Assembly (NCBI GenBank): GCA_903824725.1
Contig: CAIJXU010000013.1
Location: 25,683-89,682, forward strand
Source of the DNA: an uncultured Bacteroidota bacterium
GTDB lineage: Bacteria; Bacteroidota; Bacteroidia; Chitinophagales; Chitinophagaceae
Reading direction: 5' to 3'
Length of the DNA: 64,000 bases
The position numbers and the translations under genes are program-made. This document shows, piece after piece, positions 16,442 to 25,600 of the stretch. The notes below the pieces were generated by a model that made no database searches, was not told the origin of the DNA, and worked only from the letters and a program-made list of their open reading frames with translations. Numbering within the stretch: the first letter of the stretch is position 1; each line of letters starts with the position of its first letter.

Positions 16442-17441
16442 CAGGATCCATTATTTTAACGACCAACTCCTTTAACAAATCAGCATCTGAATTAGCAGCG
16501 TCATTGATACCTATGACCCTTAAATTATATTCCTGTATTAAAATTAAAATGTGTTGCACTTTGCCCACTGGATAATTACGAGCAGCTGCTATATAATTTT
16601 TAACTGCATAGAAAGACACCCCCACTTCACTCATGATTGTTTTTTCATCCCTAGTTCCTAATCCATAGATGGCATACAACTTGCTAAAAAAAGCATACAA
16701 AGTGGGTAGTATCAGTTGTATCGGTGCCGCTTTATTATTTGATTCAAAATATTGAATCATTCTTATTGATTTTGAAAAATTTCGTTGCGCAATGGCATCT
16801 TGAAATTCAAACGCATTGTATTCCTTACTAATACCTATATACTTTTCAATATCATCATCGGTAATTTTTTTACGATCCCCTAAGTTGACCACCAATTTAT
16901 CTATTTCATTTTGTATTCGACTAATATCATTTCCAATATGATCAACAATAATTTGAACTGCCTTAGGTGTAATTTGATACCCTTTTTCTGATACAAAACC
17001 AGTCACCCATTCTGGTAATTTATTATCGTACATTTTTTTGGTCGAAATAAAAATAGATTTTGTTTTTAATAATTTCCCAAATGTTTTACGACCATCCACA
17101 TTTTTATCTTTATAGGCAATCACCAAAATTGTAGAAGATAAGGGCTTTTCAATATAGGACTCCAATTTCTCAATTTGTCCCATGTGTTGCGCTTCTTTTA
17201 TAATAACCACTTGCTTTTCTGCAAATACAGGATAGCGCTTGCAAGCATTGATCACATCAGCCCAATCCGCATCCTTCCCATAAAATACAGTCAAATTAAA
17301 GGACTGCTCTGATTCGGGTAATAAATGATGTTCGGCATATTCGACCACTTGATCAATATAATAGGGCTCCTCCCCTTCGAGCCAATAAACGGCATCAAAG
17401 ACCTTGTTTTTCCAATTGGCAATTATTTTAGAAGTGGGCAT
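16416..17441 (-). CDS. holA: DNA polymerase III delta subunit
   Basis: Clamp-loader subunit that opens the beta sliding clamp. The 341-residue product begins MPTSKIIANWKNK followed by VYWLEGEEPYYIDQVVEYAE, the typical Bacteroidota HolA N-terminus, and continues with the AAA+-like fold (YPVFAEKQVVIIKEAQ) and the C-terminal helical collar domain. The ATG at 17441 is chosen over TTG at 17447. A TAnnTTTG element ends three bases before this ATG, so the transcript may be leaderless. The 3' end overlaps ribF by 26 bases. Confidence 0.9.
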   Translation of the reverse strand: MPTSKIIANWKNKVFDAVYWLEGEEPYYIDQVVEYAEHHLLPESEQSFNLTVFYGKDADWADVINACKRYPVFAEKQVVIIKEAQHMGQIEKLESYIEKPLSSTILVIAYKDKNVDGRKTFGKLLKTKSIFISTKKMYDNKLPEWVTGFVSEKGYQITPKAVQIIVDHIGNDISRIQNEIDKLVVNLGDRKKITDDDIEKYIGISKEYNAFEFQDAIAQRNFSKSIRMIQYFESNNKAAPIQLILPTLYAFFSKLYAIYGLGTRDEKTIMSEVGVSFYAVKNYIAAARNYPVGKVQHILILIQEYNLRVIGINDAANSDADLLKELVVKIMDPAMMDIAVK

Positions 17442-17444
17442 ACG

Positions 17445-17452
17445 CAAATATA
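17445..17452 (-). promoter_or_regulatory. Putative -7 element for holA, almost touching the start codon
   Basis: On the minus strand TATATTTG is followed by CGT and then the ATG. If used, the transcript would start at or near the A of the start codon. Confidence 0.4.
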
Positions 17453-17493
17453 AAATTATTTTAACGAGCTATTAGCAAGTTTAACAAATTACA

Positions 17494-17527
17494 TTGAACT
17501 TATTTTATATTTATTAATATATCTTTG
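17494..17527 (+). promoter_or_regulatory. Putative promoter of the coiled-coil protein gene
   Basis: TTG at 17494-17496 and TATCTTTG at 17520-17527 with a 23-base spacer. The leader to the ATG at 17550 would be about 17 nt. Confidence 0.5.
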
Positions 17528-17549
17528 CGGTCAAATAACAACCTATTTT

Positions 17550-18470
17550 ATGAGCAACGAAACAACTGGCAATTCTAGTAAAATTTTTATCGGAATTTTA
17601 CTCATTGCGTTAATTGGTTCTTGGATTTATTTCATTAATACCAACAACACCAAAACACAAACCATCACCAATTTTACCACCGAAGTAGCAGTATTAGATA
17701 GTACAAAAAACAGCATTCAAGCTGAATTTATTGCAGCTTCGGCTAAAGTTGATTCATTGACTCAGGAAAATACAGGATTACAAGGTGCCTTACAAGAAAA
17801 ATCAACAGCTATCCAAAAACTTAAGTTAAACATTAGTAATATTTTAAGAAAAAAAGCGACTACTGACAAAGAACTTAGCGAAGCAAAATCAATGATTGCT
17901 GATTTAAATGGCAAGGTCAATAACCTATTAGCTGACCTAGGAAAAGCGCAGGAAGAAAACAAACAACTTAATGCGCAAAATCAGGATTTGACTTCGAAAA
18001 ATTCAACGCTTGCCAATAACTTAAACACCACACAAAAAGAAAAAGATAGATTACAAGATATTGGGTCCACCTTACACGCTTCCACTTTTAGCATTCAAGC
18101 TATGCGCGTCAAAAGTAATGGTGCTGAAAAAGCAACTGAAAATGCAAAAAGAGCCAGCTTTATTCGATTGGCCTTCATGATTGATAAAAATAAAATCACG
18201 CCCTCTGGCAATCAGGAATTATATGTTTGTATTACAGGACCAAATGGTAAAGAAATTGGAGACGGCGGTAACTTTAATACTAGAGAGGATGGCGCACGCG
18301 CTTATGCCAATAAACTATCTGTGGTGTATGAACAAAATGCAGCATTGCCTGTGAGTTATGATTTTAAGCAATCAAATAAATTCACCGAAGGCGAATACAA
18401 GGTTGAAGTTTACCATAATGGATTTAAAATTGGCGAAGGTAAAACATCACTTAAAAAAGGATTATTTTAA
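17550..18470 (+). CDS. Membrane-anchored coiled-coil protein of unknown function
   Basis: 306 residues in three parts. Residues 12-28 form one transmembrane helix after a short polar N-terminus, so the bulk lies outside the cytoplasm. Residues about 45-175 are a heptad-rich coiled coil (DSLTQENTGLQGALQEKS, KEKDRLQDIGSTLHA). Residues about 180-306 are a compact beta-rich domain (ASFIRLAFMIDKNK, QELYVCITGPNGKEIG, EGEYKVEVYHNGFKIGEG). I do not recognise a named family; it looks like a conserved Bacteroidota protein. It is monocistronic, between its own promoter and a strong terminator, and could be a cell-envelope scaffold, which is inference only. Confidence 0.75.
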   Translation: MSNETTGNSSKIFIGILLIALIGSWIYFINTNNTKTQTITNFTTEVAVLDSTKNSIQAEFIAASAKVDSLTQENTGLQGALQEKSTAIQKLKLNISNILRKKATTDKELSEAKSMIADLNGKVNNLLADLGKAQEENKQLNAQNQDLTSKNSTLANNLNTTQKEKDRLQDIGSTLHASTFSIQAMRVKSNGAEKATENAKRASFIRLAFMIDKNKITPSGNQELYVCITGPNGKEIGDGGNFNTREDGARAYANKLSVVYEQNAALPVSYDFKQSNKFTEGEYKVEVYHNGFKIGEGKTSLKKGLF

Positions 18471-18489
18471 TTGGTGACGCGTTATAAAT

Positions 18490-18526
18490 AAAAGAGGCCC
18501 CTTGCATTTCGCAAGGGGCCTCTTTT
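18490..18526. terminator. Bidirectional terminator
   Basis: A 16-bp perfect stem (AAAAGAGGCCCCTTGC at 18490-18505 with its complement at 18511-18526) and a 5-nt loop. A/T-rich flanks serve both convergent genes. Confidence 0.9.
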
Positions 18527-18543
18527 ATTATTTATTATTCTTT

Positions 18544-18855
18544 CTATACTAACTCATTTGAGTTGCTAAAACCTTGCATCATGTTGCCAATTGGAATCTC
18601 ATTGTAAGACAATGCATAAAACCATAATTGAATGGCCGCAGGCGAAATAGATTCTACAAAAAAGTTGGCTTTACTTAAAAAAGGAACTAATTTTTCAGTG
18701 AGCTCACGCAATTCATTTGAATCGGTGGCTTGTGCCCATTGATTTAATAAAGCTTTTAACTGCGCTAATTCATTGTCCAGTAAATGATCAAAGGCATGCA
18801 ATTGTATGAATTCCGAAACGGCTTCATATAACATTGCTTTGTTGTTTGATTTCAT
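18544..18855 (-). CDS. Hypothetical 103-residue helical protein
   Basis: A soluble, mostly helical, acidic protein (LLDNELAQLKALLNQW, NELRELTEKLVPFL). There is no signal peptide and no membrane helix, and I recognise no family. It has a proper ATG, a terminator downstream (18490-18526) and a 164-bp gap upstream. The gap holds GACCTTTG on the minus strand, one mismatch from TAnnTTTG. The frame is long enough and compositionally like its neighbours to be believed, but function is unknown. Confidence 0.6.
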   Translation of the reverse strand: MKSNNKAMLYEAVSEFIQLHAFDHLLDNELAQLKALLNQWAQATDSNELRELTEKLVPFLSKANFFVESISPAAIQLWFYALSYNEIPIGNMMQGFSNSNELV

Positions 18856-19019
18856 AAGGGTAATGTTTTTTTGTCGAGTTTGATTATTTATACAAAGGTC
18901 ACCCCTTGATGTTAACTAATTATGAACTTTATCATAAAATGAAAATATGTGGAAAACTTGACAGAAAATGTTATTTAAGCAGCTCTTTTACAAGTAATTA
19001 ACCAATCAATACTATCAAA

Positions 19020-20960
19020 TTACTTCAATACAATCGCAGATAAGGCAGGTAAATCTAAATGTAGTATTTGCCACTCTTTATTTTCGGGTGCGCTTTTCGC
19101 TATGATCTTATCATTGTATAAATCACCCACGCCCCAGTAATTGGGTGCGTCACTATTAAAAATTTCAGTCCAAGTTTTTTTCCCATATACATGAATGGGG
19201 AATTGATGTCGAGGAACTGGGGTCGTATTTAAAACCACCAACACTTCTTGTTTATTATCTTTCCCTTTGCGTTTAAATGCCAATACACCTTCATTTCGTT
19301 TATTGGTTTCTACCCATTCAAAGCCAGCAGGATCAAATTGCAATTCATACAGAGCTGGGTTATTTCTATATAAAGCATTTAATTGCTGTACGCAATTTTT
19401 CATTCCTTTATGACTTGGCAATTGTAATAAATCCCATTGTAATTCGGATGTAAAATTCCATTCATTGGTAGCAGCAAATTCATTTCCCATGAATAATAAT
19501 TTGGCACCGGGATGCAAAAACATATAAGAATACAACAATCTTAAATTGGCAAATTTTTGCCAGTCGTCCCCTGGCATTTTATAAATCATAGGACTTTTCC
19601 CATGCACTACTTCATCATGACTTAAAGGCAACATAAAATGTTCGTCATAATAATACATCATTGAAAATGAAAACTGATCCTGTTGTTTTGATCTAAATAA
19701 AGGATCCAATTTAAAATAGTTTATGGTATCATGCATCCAACCCATCATCCATTTCATGCCAAAGCCCAACCCTCCCATAAAAGTAGGTTTACTAATGCCT
19801 GGCCAATCCGAAGCCTCCTCCGCAATGGTCTGAATATCTGGAAAATCTCGGTAAAGGGTTTCGTTTAAATCTTTGATGAATGCAATGGCTTCTATATTGC
19901 CATTTCCTCCAAATTCATTAGGCTCCCATTGCCCTTCTTCCCTACTGTAATCCAAACGCAACATGGAACTCACTGCATCCACTCTTAATCCATCAATATG
20001 AAATTGGTCACACCAAAATCGAGCACTGCTGATTAAAAATGATTTTACCTCACCGCGCTTATAATTAAATATATATGAATTCCAATCTGGATGAAATCCT
20101 TTACGCATATCTGCATACTCATAAGTATTTGCCCCATCAAACATATACAAACCATGTGCATCATATGGAAAATGAGCAGGCACCCAATCTAAGATGACGC
20201 CAATATTTTCAGCATGAAAGGCTTCCACTAATTCAGCAAATTGTTGCGGGTTTCCAAATCGTGAAGTAGGCGCAAAAAAACCAGTTCCTTGATAACCCCA
20301 ACTTCCATCAAATGGATGTTCCATGACTGGCATGAACTCCACATGCGTAAAGCCCATGTCTTTCACATAGGGCACCAATAACTCAATCATCTGCAAATAA
20401 GTATTATAAGCATCTTGGTTATTTTTATCAGGGCGCATCCAACTTGCTAAATGCACTTCATAAACGGAATAAGGTTGATCAATTCGATTGGCCGTTTTAC
20501 GTTTTTCCATCCAGGCAGCATCCTTCCATTCATAATTAGTTTGCCAAGTGATAGAAGCGGTTAATGGCCTCAATTCACAATAATGCGAGAATGGATCTGC
20601 TTTATCCAATTTGACTCCTTGGTAACCATGGATATGATACTTATACACTTCCCCCTTTGGAATATTAGGAATAAATCCTTCCCAAATACCTGAATTATCT
20701 AACCTCACTTTTAAAGGATGTGTTTGTAAATTCCAATCATTAAAATTACCCTGTACAAAAACAGCAGTGGCATTGGGCGCCCAAACTGCAAAGTATGTTC
20801 CGTTGGTGTCTAAAACTTGAATCTGCTTATTTCCAAATAGCTGATATAAAGAATAATGAGTGCCATTTTGAAAATTAGCAATATCCTGTTCTGAAAAAAG
20901 AGAATAATTCCAAACAGTTTGTTGCGTATCTACAAAATGAACTTCCTCGTATTTAGACAT
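19020..20960 (-). CDS. glgB: 1,4-alpha-glucan branching enzyme (GH13)
   Basis: Introduces alpha-1,6 branches into glycogen. The 646-residue product has an N-terminal CBM48-like module (about 45-135: TYFAVWAPNATAVFVQGNFN), a GH13 catalytic barrel and a C-terminal beta domain. Catalytic residues: Asp328 in GLRVDAVSSM and Glu381 in IAEEAS; the transition-state Asp is in PLSHDEVVHGK, which is diagnostic for GlgB. It is the last gene of the minus-strand glycogen cluster, starting two bases after the GH13 amylase stop. No clear terminator follows. Confidence 0.95.
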   Translation of the reverse strand: MSKYEEVHFVDTQQTVWNYSLFSEQDIANFQNGTHYSLYQLFGNKQIQVLDTNGTYFAVWAPNATAVFVQGNFNDWNLQTHPLKVRLDNSGIWEGFIPNIPKGEVYKYHIHGYQGVKLDKADPFSHYCELRPLTASITWQTNYEWKDAAWMEKRKTANRIDQPYSVYEVHLASWMRPDKNNQDAYNTYLQMIELLVPYVKDMGFTHVEFMPVMEHPFDGSWGYQGTGFFAPTSRFGNPQQFAELVEAFHAENIGVILDWVPAHFPYDAHGLYMFDGANTYEYADMRKGFHPDWNSYIFNYKRGEVKSFLISSARFWCDQFHIDGLRVDAVSSMLRLDYSREEGQWEPNEFGGNGNIEAIAFIKDLNETLYRDFPDIQTIAEEASDWPGISKPTFMGGLGFGMKWMMGWMHDTINYFKLDPLFRSKQQDQFSFSMMYYYDEHFMLPLSHDEVVHGKSPMIYKMPGDDWQKFANLRLLYSYMFLHPGAKLLFMGNEFAATNEWNFTSELQWDLLQLPSHKGMKNCVQQLNALYRNNPALYELQFDPAGFEWVETNKRNEGVLAFKRKGKDNKQEVLVVLNTTPVPRHQFPIHVYGKKTWTEIFNSDAPNYWGVGDLYNDKIIAKSAPENKEWQILHLDLPALSAIVLK

Positions 20961-20962
20961 TC

Positions 20963-22843
20963 TTATTTAGTTAATTCTATCAATTTTAATGTTTGCGCAG
21001 GCACCGTACATTTTGTCCCCGTTTTTTCTCCAGAAACAATATCCATTCCGCCTTTAAATCCTGCAGTGCGCTCGGTATAATTTACAAAATCAATATTTTT
21101 ATTAGTAGATGAGGTATTCATAACACACATGATGGTTTGCTTTTGATCATATCTGAAATAAACATATATTCCATCTTCAGGAACATATTGCGTCATTTTA
21201 CCTGCTGTAATAGAGGAAGCAGTTTTACGGAAGTTTCCTAATTTTTTGACGTAATGTACCATTTCTTTTTCGTCAGGGGTTAAACCCATTTCGGTAAAAG
21301 TATTTTTTTGATCCCCTGCCCATCCACCAGGAAAATCTAACCTTACTAGTCCATCTGGATTTGAAAATCCTTTCATCAAAACTTCGGTGCCATAATACAA
21401 CTGAGGAATTCCACGACAAGTCATTAACCAAGCAATAGCCATTTTTAATTTGGGAATGCTATTTCCAAAAGTGGAAAAACTGCGAGACATATCATGATTG
21501 TCTAAGAAGATGACATTACGAGTAGGATCTTTATACATGAAATCGTTGGACAAAGTATTGTATAATTTATTAACCCCATCTGTGCCTTCATTTAGTGCCG
21601 GCTGAATGCCATTAAAAAGTGTTTGAAAATCGACAGCACCTTGTAAATTACTTTTAAAGGGGATATTGAAATTATTTTCAACAAAATAAGCTTGATTAGC
21701 AACGCCATTGGCCCAACATTCACCAAATGAAGTCATCTTAGGATACTCATCAATTAATGCTTGATTACAACGATTCATAAAATTCACATCATTATAGATA
21801 TATGTATCAATACGCCATCCATCAATACCAAATGTTTCAATGGACCATAAAGCATGTTGAATTAAAAATTTTGCAACAAACTCACTTTGATGATTCATAT
21901 CTGGCATTTGCGGCACAAACCATCCCGCTTCCATTCTTTTATTATTAACACTTGCCTTATAAGGATCAAAAAAAGTCTGCTCCTTGTAATTGGTTTGGGT
22001 ATAGGTGGGCCACTGATGCACCCAATTAGGATCTGGTGCGTCTTGTACTAAAAAATGATATAAACCCACATGATTATACACCGCATCTTGAATCAACTTC
22101 ATCCCTCTCTTATGTAACGCATCACTCAATTGCAAATAAGCAGCATCCCCTCCGAATCTTTTTTCAATCGTGTAATGATCTGTAAATGCATAACCATGTT
22201 CCGTTCTGTTGGGCATATCATTTTCGATCACAGGCGTCATCCATAAGGTAGTCGCCCCCATTCCTTGAATATAATCTAAATGATTTTGAACCCCTTGCAA
22301 ATCGCCACCATGACGATCATAAATTGAATCCCTATTTAAGGATTGATCTTTTAAACCTGCGATACGATCATTCGTTGCGTTTCCATTACTAAAACGATCA
22401 GGCATTAAAAAATAAATGAAATCTGATTGATTTACTCCTTGTGCAAATTGTGTTCCCTTTCCCGGACGTCGAGATTGTAATGGCCATTCCAATTTATTGG
22501 ACACTGCCCCAGTCGTAATATCAAAAGCAATGATTCCTGGCTTGGCTGTGTTGGCAATTTCAATATCTACCGCTACATAATGTGAATTACTAAAATTATG
22601 TACTTTATTAATTTTAACACCGGGGTAATTTAATTTTATGGTAGCGTTGGACAAGTTGACACTCGTACTTCGTAATAATACTTGCACTTTATTCCACTTC
22701 ATTTGTACAAACCAACTACTTGGATAAGCTTTAATATTAGGCTCAGTGTTATTATTTGACTTTGCATTACTTGAAAAAGAAGATAAAATCAATATCAATG
22801 TAAATGCAGTAATCAATTTGCTAATTCTAAATATATTTTTCAT
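20963..22843 (-). CDS. Exported GH13 alpha-amylase / neopullulanase-like enzyme (SusA-like)
   Basis: Hydrolyses alpha-1,4-glucans or maltodextrins, probably in the periplasm. From the ATG at 22843 the 626-residue product has a signal peptide (hydrophobic 10-22, cleavage near SSNA), an N-terminal cyclomaltodextrinase-type beta domain (about 35-125) and a GH13 barrel with QDAVYNHVG, nucleophile Asp346 in GWRIDTY, acid/base Glu375 in FGECW and FLDNHDMSR. It resembles SusA/neopullulanases. A longer frame to 22900 would overlap the MFS gene and hide the signal peptide, so it was rejected. Sits between the MFS gene and glgB. Confidence 0.9.
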   Translation of the reverse strand: MKNIFRISKLITAFTLILILSSFSSNAKSNNNTEPNIKAYPSSWFVQMKWNKVQVLLRSTSVNLSNATIKLNYPGVKINKVHNFSNSHYVAVDIEIANTAKPGIIAFDITTGAVSNKLEWPLQSRRPGKGTQFAQGVNQSDFIYFLMPDRFSNGNATNDRIAGLKDQSLNRDSIYDRHGGDLQGVQNHLDYIQGMGATTLWMTPVIENDMPNRTEHGYAFTDHYTIEKRFGGDAAYLQLSDALHKRGMKLIQDAVYNHVGLYHFLVQDAPDPNWVHQWPTYTQTNYKEQTFFDPYKASVNNKRMEAGWFVPQMPDMNHQSEFVAKFLIQHALWSIETFGIDGWRIDTYIYNDVNFMNRCNQALIDEYPKMTSFGECWANGVANQAYFVENNFNIPFKSNLQGAVDFQTLFNGIQPALNEGTDGVNKLYNTLSNDFMYKDPTRNVIFLDNHDMSRSFSTFGNSIPKLKMAIAWLMTCRGIPQLYYGTEVLMKGFSNPDGLVRLDFPGGWAGDQKNTFTEMGLTPDEKEMVHYVKKLGNFRKTASSITAGKMTQYVPEDGIYVYFRYDQKQTIMCVMNTSSTNKNIDFVNYTERTAGFKGGMDIVSGEKTGTKCTVPAQTLKLIELTK

Positions 22844-22859
22844 TTTTTCTTTTTTATAA

Positions 22860-24212
22860 TTATTTTCTATCTGATCCACCGTCATAAACAAATAACACAC
22901 TTATTGCAGCGCAGATTAATAAAAATCCAGCCAATACAATAGCATATATAGATTGCCCATTATAAATATGTTTTACAATAAACCCACCGCATATCCCATT
23001 AACAATTTGTGGTAACGTAATAAAGAAATTAAAAATCCCCATATAGATTCCTAATTTACCTGCAGGAATTGACCCTGATAAAATAACATAAGGCATCGCT
23101 AAAATACTTGCCCAAGCCAATCCTACTCCAATCATAGAATAAGTTAACATGGCGGGATCCTTAATAAAATAAATAGATAACAATCCAATCCCACCTGCTA
23201 ATAATGAAAAAGCATGTGTCCCTTTACGACCCAAAAACCTTGCAATCAAAGGCAAACAAAGCGCATACCCTGCTGCAACTAAATTGTAAACTCCAAATGC
23301 CGAACTCACTACATTGCCTGCTGTGTTATATTCAACCGACTTTGAATAATCTCCTGTCAATCCATATACATGTGTCGCCACTGCATCTGTTGTAAATACC
23401 CACATACTAAATAAGGCAAACCAAGAAAAAAATTGCACCAAGCCTAATTGCTTCATGGTGCGGGGCATATTTTTAAAATCTTTAAAAATATCCAACAAAC
23501 TACTTTTTTGTTTTACTTCAGTATCCGATTGGCCATGGTATTGCGCATATTGCTCAGGAGGATATTCTTTTGAAAAAAATACCGTCACTAAAATGGCAGC
23601 CATAAAAACTACAGCCCCTATATAAAATGAATAACGAATATTATCTGCTACTCCAGTTGGTCCTGCTTCCTGTGAAAATCCCATTTTCGCTAACATAGAT
23701 GGCAATGCTGATCCCACCACTGCACCTATTCCAATTAAAAAAGTTTGTATTGCAAAACCACTTGTTCTTTGACTCTCTGGTAAATTATCTGCCACCAATG
23801 CTCTGAATGGTTCCATTGATACATTAAAAGATGCATCCATGATCATTACCATACCTGCACCCATCCATAAAGTAGGTAACACCGAAGTAAGCATTCCTGA
23901 ATTGGGTAAAACTACCAATGCAATGGAAGATAAAATAGCCCCTATTAAAAAATAAGGTTTTCTTCTTCCCCACTTATTCCAGGTGCGATCACTATAATGT
24001 CCTATAATAGGTTGAATAATCATTCCAACTAAAGGAGCAACAATCCAAAACATAGGTAATTGATCTACATCTGCACCAAATGATCTTAAGATGCGCGAAG
24101 TGTTTCCATTTTGTAATGCAAAACCAAATTGGATTCCTAAAAATCCAAAACTCATTAAAATGATTTGCATCACCGACATCTTTGGCTTTGCCAATAAATT
24201 AGCTTGAGGCAT
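22860..24212 (-). CDS. MFS sugar transporter, SLC45/MalT-like (probable maltose/maltodextrin uptake)
   Basis: A 450-residue, 12-helix major facilitator. The sequence HYSDRTWNKWGRRKPYF between helices 2 and 3 is the MFS signature loop of the glycoside-proton symporter group (sucrose and maltose carriers). Location between glgC and a periplasmic GH13 amylase suggests it imports maltose or short maltodextrins released by that enzyme. Substrate is inferred from context only. An internal promoter and a perfect palindrome lie just upstream (24227-24273), so it may be induced separately from glgAC. 16 bases separate it from the amylase gene. Confidence 0.85.
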   Translation of the reverse strand: MPQANLLAKPKMSVMQIILMSFGFLGIQFGFALQNGNTSRILRSFGADVDQLPMFWIVAPLVGMIIQPIIGHYSDRTWNKWGRRKPYFLIGAILSSIALVVLPNSGMLTSVLPTLWMGAGMVMIMDASFNVSMEPFRALVADNLPESQRTSGFAIQTFLIGIGAVVGSALPSMLAKMGFSQEAGPTGVADNIRYSFYIGAVVFMAAILVTVFFSKEYPPEQYAQYHGQSDTEVKQKSSLLDIFKDFKNMPRTMKQLGLVQFFSWFALFSMWVFTTDAVATHVYGLTGDYSKSVEYNTAGNVVSSAFGVYNLVAAGYALCLPLIARFLGRKGTHAFSLLAGGIGLLSIYFIKDPAMLTYSMIGVGLAWASILAMPYVILSGSIPAGKLGIYMGIFNFFITLPQIVNGICGGFIVKHIYNGQSIYAIVLAGFLLICAAISVLFVYDGGSDRK

Positions 24213-24226
24213 ATAGAATCGTTTAA

Positions 24227-24243
24227 AGTGTAAAATTTACACT
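24227..24243. promoter_or_regulatory. 17-bp perfect palindrome, candidate operator inside the glycogen cluster
   Basis: AGTGTAAA-A-TTTACACT has 8-bp arms around a single central base. It starts one base downstream of a TATTTTG element on the minus strand and ends 14 bases before the MFS ATG, so it covers the predicted transcription start, where a repressor would act. Confidence 0.55.
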
Positions 24244-24244
24244 A

Positions 24245-24273
24245 CAAAATACAATAAAATTATGATAGACAAA
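24245..24273 (-). promoter_or_regulatory. Putative internal promoter before the MFS gene
   Basis: Minus-strand TTTG (24273-24270), an 18-base spacer and TATTTTG (24251-24245), one base short of TAnnTTTG. It lies in the 71-bp gap between glgC and the MFS gene. Confidence 0.45.
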
Positions 24274-24283
24274 CCCCTTTTAC

Positions 24284-25567
24284 TTAAATAATAAAGCCAT
24301 TGGGGATAACAGCTCCTTTTTTCACAACCACAATTCCATCTTTAATGGTGTACAATGGATGATCTATTTTTTCAAGATGCGTGCCCCCTTTAATTTGTAC
24401 ATCATTGCCAATAGAGCAGTTTTTATCTATGATGGCATCTTCAATGACGCATCGCTCTCCTATTCCTACAATGGGCTGGCCATTTTCATTTTTTTGATTG
24501 ATTTGATCCATGGTTTCATAATAATCACATCCCATGATATACGTATTCTTAATGACGGTATCCTTGCCAATCCTAGATCGAATCCCGATGACAGATTTGG
24601 TGATAGAAGCTGCATGTATAATAGAACCTTCCGCAACAATCGCATGCTTAATAATAGTGCCACTAATTTTTGCAGGTGGCAACATTCTTGATCTGGTATA
24701 AACAGTTTGCGTACTATCAAATAAATTAAATTGCGGCATTTCATCTGTTAATGAAATATTGGCCTCAAAAAAGGAATATATATTTCCAATATCTGTCCAA
24801 TACCCTTCGTATTGATAGCTTAATACTTTATAATTTGAGATGGAATCAGGAATAATTTCCTTTCCAAAATCAGTTGCGGTAGGATGCACTTCATTTAAAA
24901 ATTCGTACAATATTTCTTTATTAAAAATATAAATACCCATGGATGCTAAATAATTTCGGCCCTGCGATTGCATTACAGTACCTGTATCACTCACCCAATC
25001 TTGCAATATTTCTTTTTTTGGTTTTTCAACAAAGGAAGTAATCACTTGATCTGCGTTGGATTTTAAAATGCCAAACTCTGGGGCTTCTCGATCTGTAACA
25101 GGAATAGTGGCAATGGTTAAAGCAGCGCCACTTTTTTTATGCGCTTCAATCATATCACTAAAATCCATTTGATACAATTGATCCCCACTTAAAATTAAAA
25201 CATATTCAAAATCCATTTTTGCCAAATGCCTTAAGGATTGTCTTACTGCATCAGCGGTTCCTTGAAACCAACCTGGATTATCTGGTGTTTGTTCAGCAGC
25301 TAAAATATCAACGAAGCCCGAACTAAAAGCACTAAAATGGTATGTGTTTTTTATATGTTGATTTAAAGAAGCCGAATTAAATTGAGTCAACACAAAAATG
25401 CGATTCAAATTACTATTAATACAATTACTAATGGGAATATCCACTAATCGGTATTTACCTGCAATAGGTACGGCAGGTTTTGATCTACTTGCAGTAAGTG
25501 GGTATAATCTGGATCCTGCACCTCCACCTAAAATAATGGAGACAGTTTGTTTTGCAAATACTGCCAT
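24284..25567 (-). CDS. glgC: Glucose-1-phosphate adenylyltransferase
   Basis: Makes ADP-glucose from glucose-1-phosphate and ATP, the committed step of glycogen synthesis. The 427-residue product opens with a nucleotidyltransferase domain: ILGGGAGSRLYPLTASRSKP (12-31) with the basic loop for ATP and effector binding, RLVDIPISNCINS, GTADAVRQSL and FVEKPK. It ends in a left-handed beta-helix domain (ISGTIIKHAIVAEGSII, GERCVIEDAIIDKNCSIG). Length matches bacterial GlgC. It follows glgA by 33 bases in the same operon. Confidence 0.96.
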   Translation of the reverse strand: MAVFAKQTVSIILGGGAGSRLYPLTASRSKPAVPIAGKYRLVDIPISNCINSNLNRIFVLTQFNSASLNQHIKNTYHFSAFSSGFVDILAAEQTPDNPGWFQGTADAVRQSLRHLAKMDFEYVLILSGDQLYQMDFSDMIEAHKKSGAALTIATIPVTDREAPEFGILKSNADQVITSFVEKPKKEILQDWVSDTGTVMQSQGRNYLASMGIYIFNKEILYEFLNEVHPTATDFGKEIIPDSISNYKVLSYQYEGYWTDIGNIYSFFEANISLTDEMPQFNLFDSTQTVYTRSRMLPPAKISGTIIKHAIVAEGSIIHAASITKSVIGIRSRIGKDTVIKNTYIMGCDYYETMDQINQKNENGQPIVGIGERCVIEDAIIDKNCSIGNDVQIKGGTHLEKIDHPLYTIKDGIVVVKKGAVIPNGFII

Positions 25568-25600
25568 GATGATTTAATTTATTATGAATAAACAATTTTG

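Noticed and set aside
18992..19025. AAGTAATT/AATTACTT inverted repeat at the end of glgB as a terminator
   Set aside because: The loop is long (18 nt), the stem is all but free of GC and no T-run follows; it also overlaps the stop codon.
22844..22900. Longer N-terminus for the GH13 amylase
   Set aside because: It would overlap the MFS gene end and bury the clear signal peptide that starts at the ATG at 22843.
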